64,000 nt of DNA from NCBI RefSeq assembly GCF_030867145.1, contig NC_134454.1:53795830-53859829 (forward strand), in the 5' to 3' direction. Within the stretch, counting starts at the first letter, position 1, and each line of letters begins with the position of its first letter. Both the position numbers and the translations under genes were made by a program. Origin of the DNA: Opisthocomus hoazin (Eukaryota; Chordata; Aves; Opisthocomiformes; Opisthocomidae). Shown piece after piece: positions 24,440 through 36,700 of this stretch. The notes under the pieces were generated by a model, which did not search any database, had not been told where the DNA came from, and was given only the letters and a program-made list of their open reading frames with translations.

Positions 24440-25608
24440 AGTCACAGAATGGCTGGCTTTTTTCAATCTTTAAAGCTCATCTAGTCCAATACCCCTGCAA
24501 TAAGCAGGGACATCTTCCACGAGACCAGGTAGCTCAGAGCCCCGTCCAGCCTCACCTTGAACACTTCCAGTCACTGGGCATCCACAGCTTCTCTGGGCAA
24601 CCTGTTCCAGTGTATCACCACCCTTATAGTAAAGAATTTCTTTCTAATGCCGAGTCTTTATCCACCCTCTTTCAGTTTAAAACCGTTACCTCTTGTCCTA
24701 TCACTAAAGGCCCTGGTAAAAGTCTCTGTCCTTCTTGTAAGAAGGAGTTATATAAGCTATATAAGAAAGAACATATATTGAAAAGCCACAATAAATTCTT
24801 CCTTGGCACCTTCTCTTCTCCTCTCTTCTCAAGGTTGAACAACCCCAGCTCTCTCAGCCTGTCCTCATAGGAGAGATGCTCCATCCCCCTGATCATTCTT
24901 GTAGCCCTCCTCTGCTCCAACATCTCCATGTCTGTCCTGTGCTGAGGGCTCCAGAGCTGGATGCAGGGCTTCAGGTGAGATCTCACCAGAGCAGAGGGGC
25001 AGAATCACCTCCCTTGACCTACTGGCCACGCTTCTTTTTAAGGAGCCCAGCATACAATTGGTTTTCTGGGCTGAAAGTGCACACTGCCTATTCAAACCTA
25101 ATTTCTCTTCTACCAGTATCCCCAAGTCCTTCTCTGTGGGGCTGCTCTCAATCTGTTCATCACCCAGCCTCTACTGATGCTGGTGATTGCCTCAACCCAA
25201 GTGCAGGACCTCATACTTAGCCTTGTTGCACTTTGTGAGGTTTACCGTGGCTCACTCCTCAAGCCTGTCAAGATCCCTCTGGATGGCATTCCTTCCCTCA
25301 AACTTCTCAGCTGCACCACTCAGCTTGGTGTCATCTGCAAATTTGCTGAGGGTGCTGATGCTGTGAAAAGCCTTAACTAAATCCCACAGTTTATGTCATT
25401 AATAAAGACAGTGAATGATACTGGTCCCAGTGCAGACCCCTGAGGGACTCCACTTGTTACTGATCTCTATTTGAACGCTGAGGCATTGATTGCAACTCTG
25501 GACGCAGTCATCCAGCCAGTTCCCTATCCATGTAATAGTCCATCCATCAAACATGTATCCCTCTAATTCAGTGACAAGGATGCTGTGTGAGATGGTGCCC
25601 TTAACGGC
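24440..25608 (-). mobile_element. Decayed CR1 retrotransposon fragment
   Basis: The antisense CR1 3' end begins at gagtcacagaatggctgg. Downstream are recognisable C-terminal ORF2 pieces on the - strand: 24986-24672, with RRATRMIRGMEHLSYEDRL, and 25125-24865, with VASRSREVILPL. Similarity fades near 25600 in the segment just before the YLDFSKAFD box. An AT-rich stretch at about 24740-24800 (ataagctatataagaaagaa) replaces the usual sequence between the 3' UTR and the C-terminal domain. It is closest to the 816-3440 type and carries many frameshifts. Confidence 0.88.
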
Positions 25609-26700
25609 TTAAGGATCCTACCTTACTTACCAGTATGATTCAAAGGGACAGAGGTTTGATTTGATGCTATCTGTTGTGGTTCTAGGACTGTACACCCAAG
25701 TTGTGTTTACCAGCAATGGAGTTCATGCTAGTTGCTGGTCTTTAGTACACACCATGTGTCCATACCTCATAAGTGATTCCCACATGAATATGTCTATAGC
25801 TGATACGTGAAACCAGATTTCTGTAGAAACATCCCAGACTGCCTAGCCTTTACTAACAGAAACCCATGCACATGAAACGAGAAAACTACTGAAGGACCCT
25901 GGAGATACATTGCAGGTGAGAACCTCTGTGTGGCTTCTTGCATGCAATGTCATCATGGGTTCCCTCCGACTAAAAGGGAAACCATGCCAGGCACGCAAGC
26001 GGTGCTCACGAGTGGACGCTGCATGATTCTAAAAGCAGATGCAAGACAAATCTGCACCCCCAAAAAAATAGTTTTGTCTAGGATGTACATGTTCAGCACA
26101 GTAAATTGCTAACATAAACACATTGGGTGCAAATATGGCACACACATGTCGTACTTTGAAGCTATACCACTGAGTGCTTGAGAGTCAGCAAGCAATAGTA
26201 ATTTTACAAAGAAAATTCACACTACTGAAAACCCTCTGGAAAACACAAGCAAAACGTAGACAAAAACTAGGAGTAAGGAGATGGATACACGAAAGATTAA
26301 CACCCATCAACATCTATTCTTTTGCAGCCTTAGGAAATCATATTTTTTGACATGTCCACGTGTTCCCCACAGAGGATACTGACCGGTACTCTAGGTTACA
26401 GGGCGTCTTAGCCAGTAGGCAGCATCCCACAAGGGCGTGTTAGGAAAGGGGTGAGGTTGGGAAGCATTTGTGAAACAATGAACATTTTGATCAACACGAA
26501 GTGATGCAAATTCCACTTTTTCCCATTCGTATGTGACTTTTTGGGAGGTGACGGGTCTTTTATCAACCTCTCAGAATGAACTTGGGTAAATAATACTGAT
26601 GTGCATATCTACATAATAGTTATCATCGATAAGCTCCCTCCTTTCTCCCCTCACTTCCTCCTTCTTTCCCTTCCCCCTCATTCTTCTTCTTTAAGAAGAA

Positions 26701-26734
26701 GGAAGTCAGAAATTATTATTAGGAAGTCAGAAAT
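26701..26734. repeat. 13-bp direct repeat
   Basis: ggaagtcagaaat occurs at 26701-26713 and 26722-26734. It lies immediately after a pyrimidine-rich run and the near-palindrome cttcttctttaagaagaag. Confidence 0.8.
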
Positions 26735-26888
26735 GTTGTAGATCTCAAATAAAGAAACTTTCTGTCAACAGGTCATAGAAACAAACTCCTTTTCAATTCC
26801 AGAGCTGGTACCTGTGAATAAATAAGTCATTTAATTCGGTCTACACACATCACTGTTACCACTGGAATTCAGTAAGTGTTTGAATTTT

Positions 26889-26936
26889 TTTTTAATTCTC
26901 ACAATATGTATATTTTTAATTCTCACAGTATATATA
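26889..26936. repeat. 24-bp imperfect tandem duplication
   Basis: The unit containing ttttaattctcaca and a TATGTATA-like tail is repeated with a 24-base period. Confidence 0.8.
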
Positions 26937-27385
26937 TTATGTATTAATGTACGGTTTTTATTCTGGAATAAAGTGATGAAATAATAATACTGTGATATTA
27001 TTTCTATATTTCTAGTAGACTTCTTCCAACCTGATCACAAAACCTTTCACGATGATTTTACTACTTGACTGAACACTAGCACACACAAAAAGGTACTTTG
27101 TACAGCTCACAAACGTGGCTGCTGGTTAATGCCTTGAAATTGTTAAGCTATTTTACAGGAGTAGGTTTGGACGCCTGCATTAATCACGTTTGTAAGTTAG
27201 ATTACTCATCATGGTTCAAAGTTCACAAATCACTTGAGAAGAAAATTAATTCTAGCGTTAAGTGGAAGCACATTGGGCAACCGAGCTCATCAAGATTAAC
27301 AGGCAAGGCAAGGCTAGAGTAGGAAGCAGTTGTTTGCTCCTCTTTAAAGCAGAGAAAGTGTTCATGCATGGATAGCATTAAAGAA

Positions 27386-27419
27386 GAAGAAATCAATAGT
27401 AGGAAGAAATCAATAGTAG
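27386..27419. repeat. 17-bp perfect tandem duplication
   Basis: gaagaaatcaatagtag occurs twice head to tail, at 27386-27402 and 27403-27419, with no mismatch. Confidence 0.9.
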
Positions 27420-29639
27420 CTGCTCACTTCAATTCCTTATGACAATTTATTTTTGTCTACATGTTTTAAAGGTTTTATCTTCTGCTAGCAGTGCAAAGTT
27501 AGACAGATGTCTAGTCACTGGTAATGTGCTGAGGTATATTATTACTCCCATGCTCTTTCACATTAATGGCTGAAAGAAGCAGAAGAGATATCTAGTTCTT
27601 TTCACAGTGAAATTACACGGCTTCAGAGTGTTTGGAACCCACTTATGGCACTTAAATTTATCATTATCAGTGTTTGCTACTGACATTTCTTCCTAAAAGT
27701 GCTAAAGGAAGAAACTGTCAGTGTTTTTTGTTTTCTTCTCGTGTGTAAATACTGGCTGGATTAAATCTCACTGAAACCACTGGAGTAAGTATCGTCGGGT
27801 AGCTGGGGGAAATCTCTGAGTTTTTTAATGGAAAACGCGGGTTGAAGCAGCCTCAGATTCTCAGGAGCAGCCCACACCCCCACCAAATGCAGCCGAAGTG
27901 CATCTCTGGAGCGGTGAGCTCAGCTGAATATTGCTTTGGGCAGCAGCGTGCGTGTGTCCGGGCAGTAGCCAGCAGAAGAGCTCAGGATTTGAAGCCCAAA
28001 GCCATATGTAGCCTGATGTCAGTGAAGCGCGCAGATAGCTAGGGCAGCGTGCTGGAGAGGACAGCATGCAGTGGGACCCAGCTGCTCCGGAACACGGGGC
28101 TAGCAGCTGCCACGACAGCGCAGGCGGGTTGTGTGGAGCAGTAGCTATTGCTGGGGAAAGTAGTTTTCAGTCCTCTGTTTACACGAGGAGGGAGGAGCTC
28201 GCCTCTGCAGGGCTTGGTTTCTGTTCACCTTATCAGCTCTACTCCCTCTACCTTTAGTTATTCAGTGGCAGAAGCAGCCCAGCTCTCTCTCCTTATCCTT
28301 CTTGCAGCAAAAGACGATTTTCCTCGCCTGGGGTCACAGGTTGGCACCGAGCTCATTTCATCTGCAGCCTTAACAAGCACAGCCGTATCACTCTCACAGC
28401 ACCTTTGTAAGACGGCTTCTGCAAGCGCTAATTTAAAAGATTCCTGGCGGTATTTTTTAAAATGCATTACTCTGCTGCTCAAGGAAGCAGGAAGTATTAC
28501 AGTGTTGTCAAAAAACTGAATTGCATGAAACATGCTCATGCCATTTTCTTCTCCAAACTGGATTAAGCTGCAGGACCAACCTGTGGTTTGTTTTGTTTGC
28601 TAGCTTCTCATGCCAAAGGGACCAGACATACAATAAAAAAAAGCCATGTGTCTTAAAAAATCCACTTTACCTCACCAGCGGTCTTCTCAAACTGCAAGAC
28701 CTCTCACAAGAAATTACCAATATTGGCATGTAAGAGTTATTTTCACATGTGCATTTTATTTTGGACACTCTTTATGGCCTGACTAATCTGATAGCAAAGT
28801 CCAGGTAAGATCGTTCCGTTGGCAGCAGTAAGTCTAGTATCTTTCAAACTTCCTTCAAAGCAACCTAAAGCGTTGTTATGCAAAGAAGGCAAGACGAAGG
28901 CTGGTGGCTTGCCCACAGCTCAAAATAAAATTGATTCTGTGTTTTCCCACTGTGTCTTTTTCTCCTCCCACCATTGATCTGCAGAGTTTGTAGGAAAGAT
29001 AATCTGCTCTGCATTTGTACAGCGTCAGCACAGTGGGAAGTGCAAAGGTCTTTCAGTGATAAACTATGAAAAGAGAAATTTCGTAGTCCAGATTTGAGAA
29101 TGAGCCTGTCGGCGCCCTCGGTGCTAAATTCATTCATCACTTGACAACCTGATGAAGAAAGCCGTCTTCAAATGGAAATTCAGAGGACATTCCTGGTGTT
29201 GTCCTTGGTGTACGTCATTCTGGCCCCATGAAGTTTTATTCTAGCACTCTCACTAGCGATCCTCTTAGCACGTGCTCATGGTGTGCTTTGGTCGCTGGAG
29301 CAGAACATGGTCCTGGAAGTGCGGTTCTCTGTTGTTAATAAAACCCATTTTTCTCTGCCTTTGGTTTTCCTGAGGCTGTTTTTGCTTTTTCTGTAGACCA
29401 TCTCCACTGAATGAGGCATTTGGCTGCTTCCCTCCGGTAGCTCTGGTACCTCAGCTGGCATCTGCCTCCTGTTCCTGTACCCAGCTAAGGAGCGGCACGG
29501 AGGCCGAGGGCTGAGGAGACAGTCTGAGAGGTTCACCTAGGGGCACCCAGGACAAGAGAAGAGGTGAAACGAAGCAGTAACTGCCACCTCAGCATTCGTG
29601 TTTAAAGTTGACAGTATCTCGGAGTCAGGTCTGTTCTTC

Positions 29640-30765
29640 CGAAAAACGCCCGGTCGGATTCCTGCGGCCCCAGGCGCCGGGCAGCAGGCCACACGCTGGC
29701 GGCGGCGGCTCGCGGCAGAGCCAGCTTAGGGGCTCGCCCTCGTGAAAGAAACTTCAGAAAGCGGCGACAACCGACGGGCTGGTCGCGACAGCCAGCTGGC
29801 AGGCGGCGGAGGACCCAGCCCCGCCGGGGGTCGCGCTGGGGGGTCGGGCGGTCTGCGCCCGGCCCCCGGCCGGCCTCCCGGCCTCCCCCCGCCGAAACCC
29901 CTCCCCGAAGAGAAAGTCACCAGGGGGTGGGGAAATGGTGACAGCTCCAGGAAGCCGCCGCCGGCAGCGGGAGACGCCGAAGGCCGGCAGCCGGCTGGGC
30001 GGTAGCTCCCTCCCGGCCGCCTCCGCCGTGGCCAAACCGGCGGCCGCCGCCATGGGCTCCCCGCAGCGTCCGCCGCTGGCCCACGTCTTCAGGGGGACCT
30101 TCGTGCACTCCGGGCCCTCCGCGCCCATGGAGATCCTCCACGGGCACCTGCTGGGGGTGGACGACAGCGGGACGGTGAGCGCGGGAACGGGGGTCTGGCG
30201 GGGGCGGCCGGCGGGGTGCCCGGTCTCGGGGTGTCCCGGTGTCCCCGCGGCTCGGGGTGACAGTGAGCCTTTTGGGTCCCGCGTCCCGTCCCGGGGGTGG
30301 TGAGGGGCCGGGAGGGAGCAGGCGGAGGGCTGTGGCGGTGGGAGCGGCGGGCGGCGGGGCCGGGGCTGGAGGCGGGCGGGACGGCGCGGTGCCTGCCCGG
30401 CGCCCGGCCGCGGGGAGCCTGGGCCCGGCCGCGGGCCGGGGTGAGCGTTCCCAGAGCGGCACCGCGCCCGGGCCGGGCGCTCCTTCGGGTCCCCGCAGTT
30501 TCCTTCCAGCTTCGCGGGCGGGTTTTGCGTTCTCCAGGTATCGAAGTGGTGATGGCGAGTAATGGCGGTGTACCCCCTGCGCTCACCCAGAGACTGCCGA
30601 GCGAGGCTTTTCGTGGTTTTTTTTTCTTGTCACAAGAAAAGACGTGGCATATAGCCGTAAAGAGCTGGGGAGCTGGCGGCGCTGGGCATGTTAGTGGTAA
30701 ACGCCGAGCCTGAAAGAAGCGTTGCGCTCGCTGATAACGCGGGACCGGTTCTGGCAGGGAAGCTG
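29640..30765 (+). promoter_or_regulatory. CpG island and probable GDA promoter
   Basis: This is a sharply bounded GC-rich, CpG-dense stretch in otherwise AT-rich sequence. It covers the region upstream of exon 1, exon 1 itself and the start of intron 1. I see no convincing TATA box close to the coding start; GC-rich elements such as ctgggcgg near 29996 are present. The architecture fits a TATA-less, dispersed-start promoter. The transcription start cannot be placed from sequence alone. Long open frames on both strands here are products of base composition. Confidence 0.8.
30052..30174 (+). CDS. GDA: GDA exon 1 (residues 1-41)
   Basis: The exon begins at an ATG in the context gccgccgccATGg, close to an ideal Kozak site, inside the CpG island. 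It encodes the N-terminal strand beginning MGSPQRPPLAHVFRGTF and ends after a complete codon (Thr41), with donor acg|gtgagc. The same frame is open upstream to another ATG at 29935, discussed in the findings. Confidence 0.95.
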
Positions 30766-33700
30766 CGCCGTTCCCTTCACAGCATCAGAAGTGGGACATG
30801 GTTTCGCAGTGCACGTCCTACAGGTAGGCTGGTGATGTCTTGCAGACTCAAGATACCCTACATAGGGTAGAAAAAGGTCCTTTTCTTGCTCGTGACTAAA
30901 TAACAGGCTTCGGTGTGTCAGGCTTCGGTAGCATTTGAAATCTGTGCGGAGCACACTTGGAGCCCTGATGGTGTTGGTTTTATCTGCTCGTACAGGTCTG
31001 TGAGGGCCTGTTTCCAGACAGCCCTCTTACAGCTCTTGAGGAGTCTGGTAAAAGCCATAGCAAAGCCTGTGAGAAGGTGTATTTTGATGTACGGGAAGGG
31101 AATAAAAACTTACATAACTATGTATTGGCTGATGTCAAGTAAAAACAACAGAGCTGAATAAAAAAAAGAGTTTGGTTTGTGTAAGTGAGATGCAGGAGGC
31201 AGAAACTCATACCCCATCCCGCTCTCTCTAATGGCAATTTCTGGAAAAGGCTCACTGCTCAGCATCCTTAGGAAATCAAGGCCTTTAAGTGATTTTTCTT
31301 GAAAAACAGATACCTTAGTAAGCTATACCTAGGGATTTGTGCTCTCAGTCACTCTCTTCCATTCTCTTAGTGAACAAGGATTCACTGGGTATTGTTTTCC
31401 TTGCATAAATTGACACATCCCTCTGCAGTAGTTTAAAAAAAAAAATATTTTCCAGTAGTACACTGTTGTCCAAAAATATAATTTGCACCAGAGTACACTA
31501 ACAAGGACTTTCATTTTCTTCTCTTCTTAATACAAATTATTGGCATTTTGCTATTCCAGGCTCTAACACAGTGAATTTTGATACCCTTTAGCCCATTGCT
31601 TATAATTTAACGTCATGCAGAGTTTCCACTGGAATTACGGAAGAGTTGGCTTTTCAGGAAGGACATGGTGGTTAGGAAATAGCTTATCTTTATTGTCCAA
31701 ATTTACACCAGAACTGTTTCAGTATTACTCCCAAAGAAGTAAGTTTACCTGCATAGGTATCGTTCTTTTGCCTCATGTTGCCCACTCCATCCTTACACGG
31801 TCTCTGACAGGGTAAACAGCCCAGCTTTTGTGAACAGCCAAGTCCTGTTCTCCACCGTGAGTCCCTGCTTGTCTTGCAAGGGACACGAGCACACAACCAG
31901 CACCGCAGAAACTCTGCCCAGACCCCTGCTGCATGTGGGGATTCTTGGATGGTGAAGGCCACAGATGAAATATCAGCTCTCTGTACTTTGCATGTAGATG
32001 ACAAGAGATCTTTAGCAAGGAAAATGCTGCTGTCAGGTGTGAGGATCCAAGTTACTGTTAAGTTAGTAAAATAAGGACAGTGCTTAACTGAGCAGTTTGC
32101 AGAGAAGTGTTGTGCTGCTGTTGATGAATGGCCAATAGAAAGAGTAGTATTCTATTCCTCAGCGTAAAGAAAATAGAGACAGGTGCAAAATGTGAGTTAT
32201 CATTGAAATGTTGGTGTCATTAGCTTAGCTTAGTAGAATATTAGGTAAATAGAACAAGTGTTAAGCTAAAAGCTCCAGTTGAAGGCATGAAAAGAGCAGG
32301 AGTTGTGGAATGAGAGTTAATATTGTTAAGTACTGCCAGACATAAGTGTTTGATTTAAGCCAGCTGGGATAGCAAGTGACGTGTGTTAGCTGTATGAGGA
32401 GGAAGGTACCAAGACACCAATATCCTTCTGGAGTTCATTGCTTAGCCTTTCTCAGCAGGCCGGGCTCTTCGTTCAGGAGCTGGTGCTTATGAGTGCTCCT
32501 GTCTCTCATCTAGCCTCAGATTCCAGTTTTGGGAACTAGGCAAGCAACAGGCATCTCGTCTCTAAATGCTAAAGTCAGCTAATCATCGTGGGAACAGAGA
32601 GGGAAGAGAAGCATGTGGGAGGGGAAAGAAGGATGGATCTGTTATTCATGTTCATCGAGGAGTGCCATAACCAGAAACAAAGTAACGCAGTCACAGCTGG
32701 ATCAAAAAAACCTGTGTTCCTTCAGGCAGTGTCATTCCATTTCCATTCCTTTGGTAGCAAAGTTATTTGCACTGTGGTGCTTGGAGGCATCATGGTTTAC
32801 CACATCAGGGTCTATGCATGGTTTAGTGGAGCAGCTATGCGTTGGTGGAGGAGCTTTGGGCATCTCTTGGAGTAAAAAAGGCCTGAGCTAGGCACCAAGG
32901 TAGAGAGGTTTCAGCTCCTCATTGTTGGATCCTTTAGTCCCATCACATGGGTGACACACCAGAACTGACTGAAGTGTTTGGGCACTGGTGTTAGCAGCCA
33001 TTCATCCTGCTGTCTGTGATACACCTTTCCCAAAGGGCTGGTTATTGTCCTTGACTGGCTTCTTTATGAGCTGAAGGTCTTGGTCTTGCCTGTGCACTTC
33101 TCTTGACCATGTAGTAAGTCTGCTGTAGAGTTTTTTCTTGCCTTTACACTGTTAAGGTCCAGAAGTAATTTAAAGGACTGGTGCACCAGGTTGGTTACTT
33201 TGAATGTACAAGCAAATGTCCAAGCCTGGGACCTCAAAGACCTTAAAGCACTTAATTCAGTGTTAGAAAGGTGGTCAGAGCAAGTGCATCCTAAAGTAAC
33301 GGGGAACATCTCTTGGGTGACCAAGGAGTTCTGTTGGGAAGTTTGTTTGAAAACGGTATGGCTGTCTTGCTGATTCATCCATCACTGTGTTCAACAGTAA
33401 TTGACCAGGTGTGAGGTTTAGGGTTGATTTCGTGTGTCCAGTTCCCTTGAAACATATTTTCTTCATTCTTCCATGATTTTTATTTAACTGCACCCTAAGA
33501 GTGTATAACAGCCACTTCTTTTCCATGGCAACGCCTGTTTCCAGAATTTGCCATCTGGTGTTTCATGTTTCTTTCTTTTCTTTTTTTTTTTTTTTTCTTT
33601 TTTCATCAGCTCTAACATTACTCATTCTGCATCCATTTTGACTTCAGCATCTGAGTGACATATTCTTTATTGCTCATCAGAAATTTCAGTAGGTCTGTTT

Positions 33701-36700
33701 TCTAAGCTCTTTGCAGACATATAGCTAATAAAGCTGGATGTATTCCTCTTTAGAAGGAGAGAGATGCTGCTTCATGTGAACTATTATTGGACTGCAATAT
33801 TCCTGCAATTTCTGCTACTGTGGTATTTATTTATATGGTATGATTTTAATATTTTTTTTTCTGACTAAAAATTTAAAACATCTGCTCCTTAGACAGTGTA
33901 ATCATATAAGCCGTATGTGCACTTAAAAGACCAGGCAGCCAGAAACTTCTTATCTACTGTTTAGCCTCCTCTGCTTATTTTTCTCTACAGAAAAAAAAGA
34001 AAATGCAAAAGGTAATGTCATAGACGTAAAAAAAATGGGCATGCAAATAACTGAAACAGTGCTCTTTTGGTCCTCCTGATGTTCCTCGTAAGTTCCTTCC
34101 TAATGCCTTCATACAACTATTTGATCTTGCCTTTACATGTGTTTTTAATTGCTGCCTTAGAAACTGCTGTCGTGAGGTTGATACAGGCCCTTAGTGTGGG
34201 AATCTTCACAGGAGCAGAAGGATGCCGATAGTAGTAAGATTACTCCCTTGAAATTAGAGGAATGAGCTCTTATACCAAGAGAGTTAGAAGACCATGAGTT
34301 GGTTTCTGGCAGAAACTGCGGTTGGGCAAGAATTCCTGAAAGCCCAGGACAGATGGTCTTTGGCTGGAGGAGGCAGCGGGGTCCTCTACTCTGTCAAGTG
34401 TTGCAGAAACCCAGATCCAACCTGGAACCTGTAGTTCCTAGCCAGTTCCTAGGCTCTGCTCTCTTTGTTTCTCGGGCAGTTGTTGTGCCTGTTATTGACA
34501 GATCAGAGAATTAGAGAGCTGAGAATTCAGCTGCCAAGAATCGTGTTGTAGATTAAAATACCATGGAATTTAATAATAAACAGAAAGTGAGCCAAAATTC
34601 TGACTTGGCAACAGAAACTCAGCAGCAGCAGAGTCGATGTCTTCTAGGAGTCAAATGGGGCTGAGTTAGGCTCCAGATTGTAGGTTTTTTTAAACAAAGA
34701 TCTTAGGCATGCTTTTAGTCTGTTCTGGAAAATGAAAAAATTATCCACATTTTTTCCCCTCAATTTCTGTTCTCTTCCTAGGCGCTTAAAAATATAAAAC
34801 CCCCAACATTAATGACATGAGCAGAAAAACAGAAAATACTTAGCTCAGTGCCATTCAGTCCTAGGCAAAGCAATTCATTTGACTGCTCTGGTCTTCAATA
34901 CTTTTGACTGCATTCCTGTAAGGCTGTCTTACACTTACACAACAAAGCACCTAGCGTGGTGGTGTGTTGCAGCGGTGCCAGTGGACACTGAGGTCTGTGT
35001 CATTCTGCCCGTGTATTACCAGAGAACGAATTAACTGTTTTCTTGGAAGGTGCAAAGTGGATGTGGTTATTCACTGGGTTGTGAGTAGGTATTTCAAAAT
35101 CACAGTCAGGAATAACGAGTATATCAATGCAAACCCATCACCTTTGTAGTAAGCATGTAAAATCTGTCTCAAGATACGAGTCGCTTTGCCTTCACGCAAA
35201 GCTGATGTGGGATACAGGTTTAAAGTTTCTAACTATGTTTTCTTTCTTTTAGATTGTGTTTTTGGAAAAAAATGATGAGCAAGAGCAACTGGCTAAGAAC
35301 TGGGGGTTCAAAACGTCTGACATAAGAGAACTGAGTAACCAGTATGTGTTTTGATTAGATTCATTTAAGCAAATGCAGTTTATTCTCTGAGTGAAGTAAT
35401 GTGAGACTCTGTGAGTGCGTTTTGGCAGGAGGCACATTACATCCAGTGTCGTGGGCAAAACTCCCATTCAGGTCTGTGAGAGCTCTTAACCCAAGAGCTG
35501 CCTGCGTCCTGGACGGGACCCGGAGAGTGGATGGTCTTTGTGCTTTTTGCATTCCTTCGTTTGGGACTGCAGCCAAGGCTGAACTGTGGTGGCTGCTTTA
35601 CACTGCACACAACAAAATGCCATATTTAGCTTTCATACATGACCTCTTCTGGGCTGGCAGAAGTAAATGGCGTTCTTGCTTGAGATTACGTTTTATATCT
35701 GTTTTGTTAGCAGTGGGCGGTGCCTAACCAGCTCGAAACTCTGTACTTAGTGAATGTAGGTAGCACTAACACTGCAGATATAAAACTCAGTTGCTTGAGC
35801 TTTGACACACTCCCTACTGTAAAAAATTAATAAAATTACAAGATTTAAACCTTCTAAACACAGAGCCTTGGATTTCTAACTGTATTGCAGCTAAAGCATT
35901 TCTTTTTAATTCAGCCAGTGAAATCCCCCCCCCCCCTTTCTGGTGGAGAGAAATAGTTTCAAATTGCACCTACTCCGCTTTGCATGTAGTAGCACGACTG
36001 TAAACAACTTGTGGCTTACAATCTAGAGCTGCAGCGTGGTTTTATTGTTGAGTTGCTAAATAACCTGTGTGCTTTGTTGGAAGGCTAATCATACAGAATA
36101 CGTAAGTCATCAGATGATATTTTCTTCACTCGAAATAGTCTGAGGAAAATAGAAGGTGCTGGGAACAGGGATCAGACTTGGAAAGATCTTCCAGCATTTC
36201 TAGCATGCAGGAAAATTGGAGGAAGGGAAACTACAAAGGGGTGAAATCACTCTTCATTCAGCAGTCAGGGAGAAGGGAAGAGCACCGAGAGAAATTTTGT
36301 TCTCTATGGAATTTTAGCACAAAAAAAAATAATTATAGCAACTGCCTGGTAATGTTGATTTATTCATCCCTGTTATTGCATGAACACTGCATGACAACAA
36401 ACAATATTACAATACCATTGCAAATATGCCTTTCCTGTCAAGACGTTGAGCAGAGATTTGTTTCACCAGTGGCTGTGTCTATGTTTCTAGACACAGTGGC
36501 CGTTCTTCCATTAAACCTTGAAATTCATTGATTGAATGTATATATATAGACACATACGTAATGTAGAGAAAAACTGGGGTATAGAAAGTTACAGTTTTGT
36601 AAATATAATGGTCTGGCATCTAGAGGCATTACAAATATATCCATACTAGGAAGCAAGACTGTGCCTGAGTCTTCTCTTTTTCAGGTGGATTCTATGGTGG

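Larger units (their letters stand above)
25609..29639. other. Intergenic sequence upstream of GDA, no gene seen
   Basis: This is AT-rich unique sequence with three short tandem duplications between 26.7 and 27.42 kb. A modestly GC-richer stretch lies at 27.84-28.25 kb. I see no coding exon I can support. Confidence 0.5.

Noticed and set aside
29742..30586. Several long overlapping open frames on both strands in the CpG island
   Set aside because: They are rich in Gly, Ala, Pro and Arg, as expected when GC-rich DNA lacks stop codons. Only the exon 1 frame has homology.
36178..36531. 117-codon + strand frame in GDA intron 2
   Set aside because: It is not flanked by usable splice sites in phase with GDA and matches no family I know.
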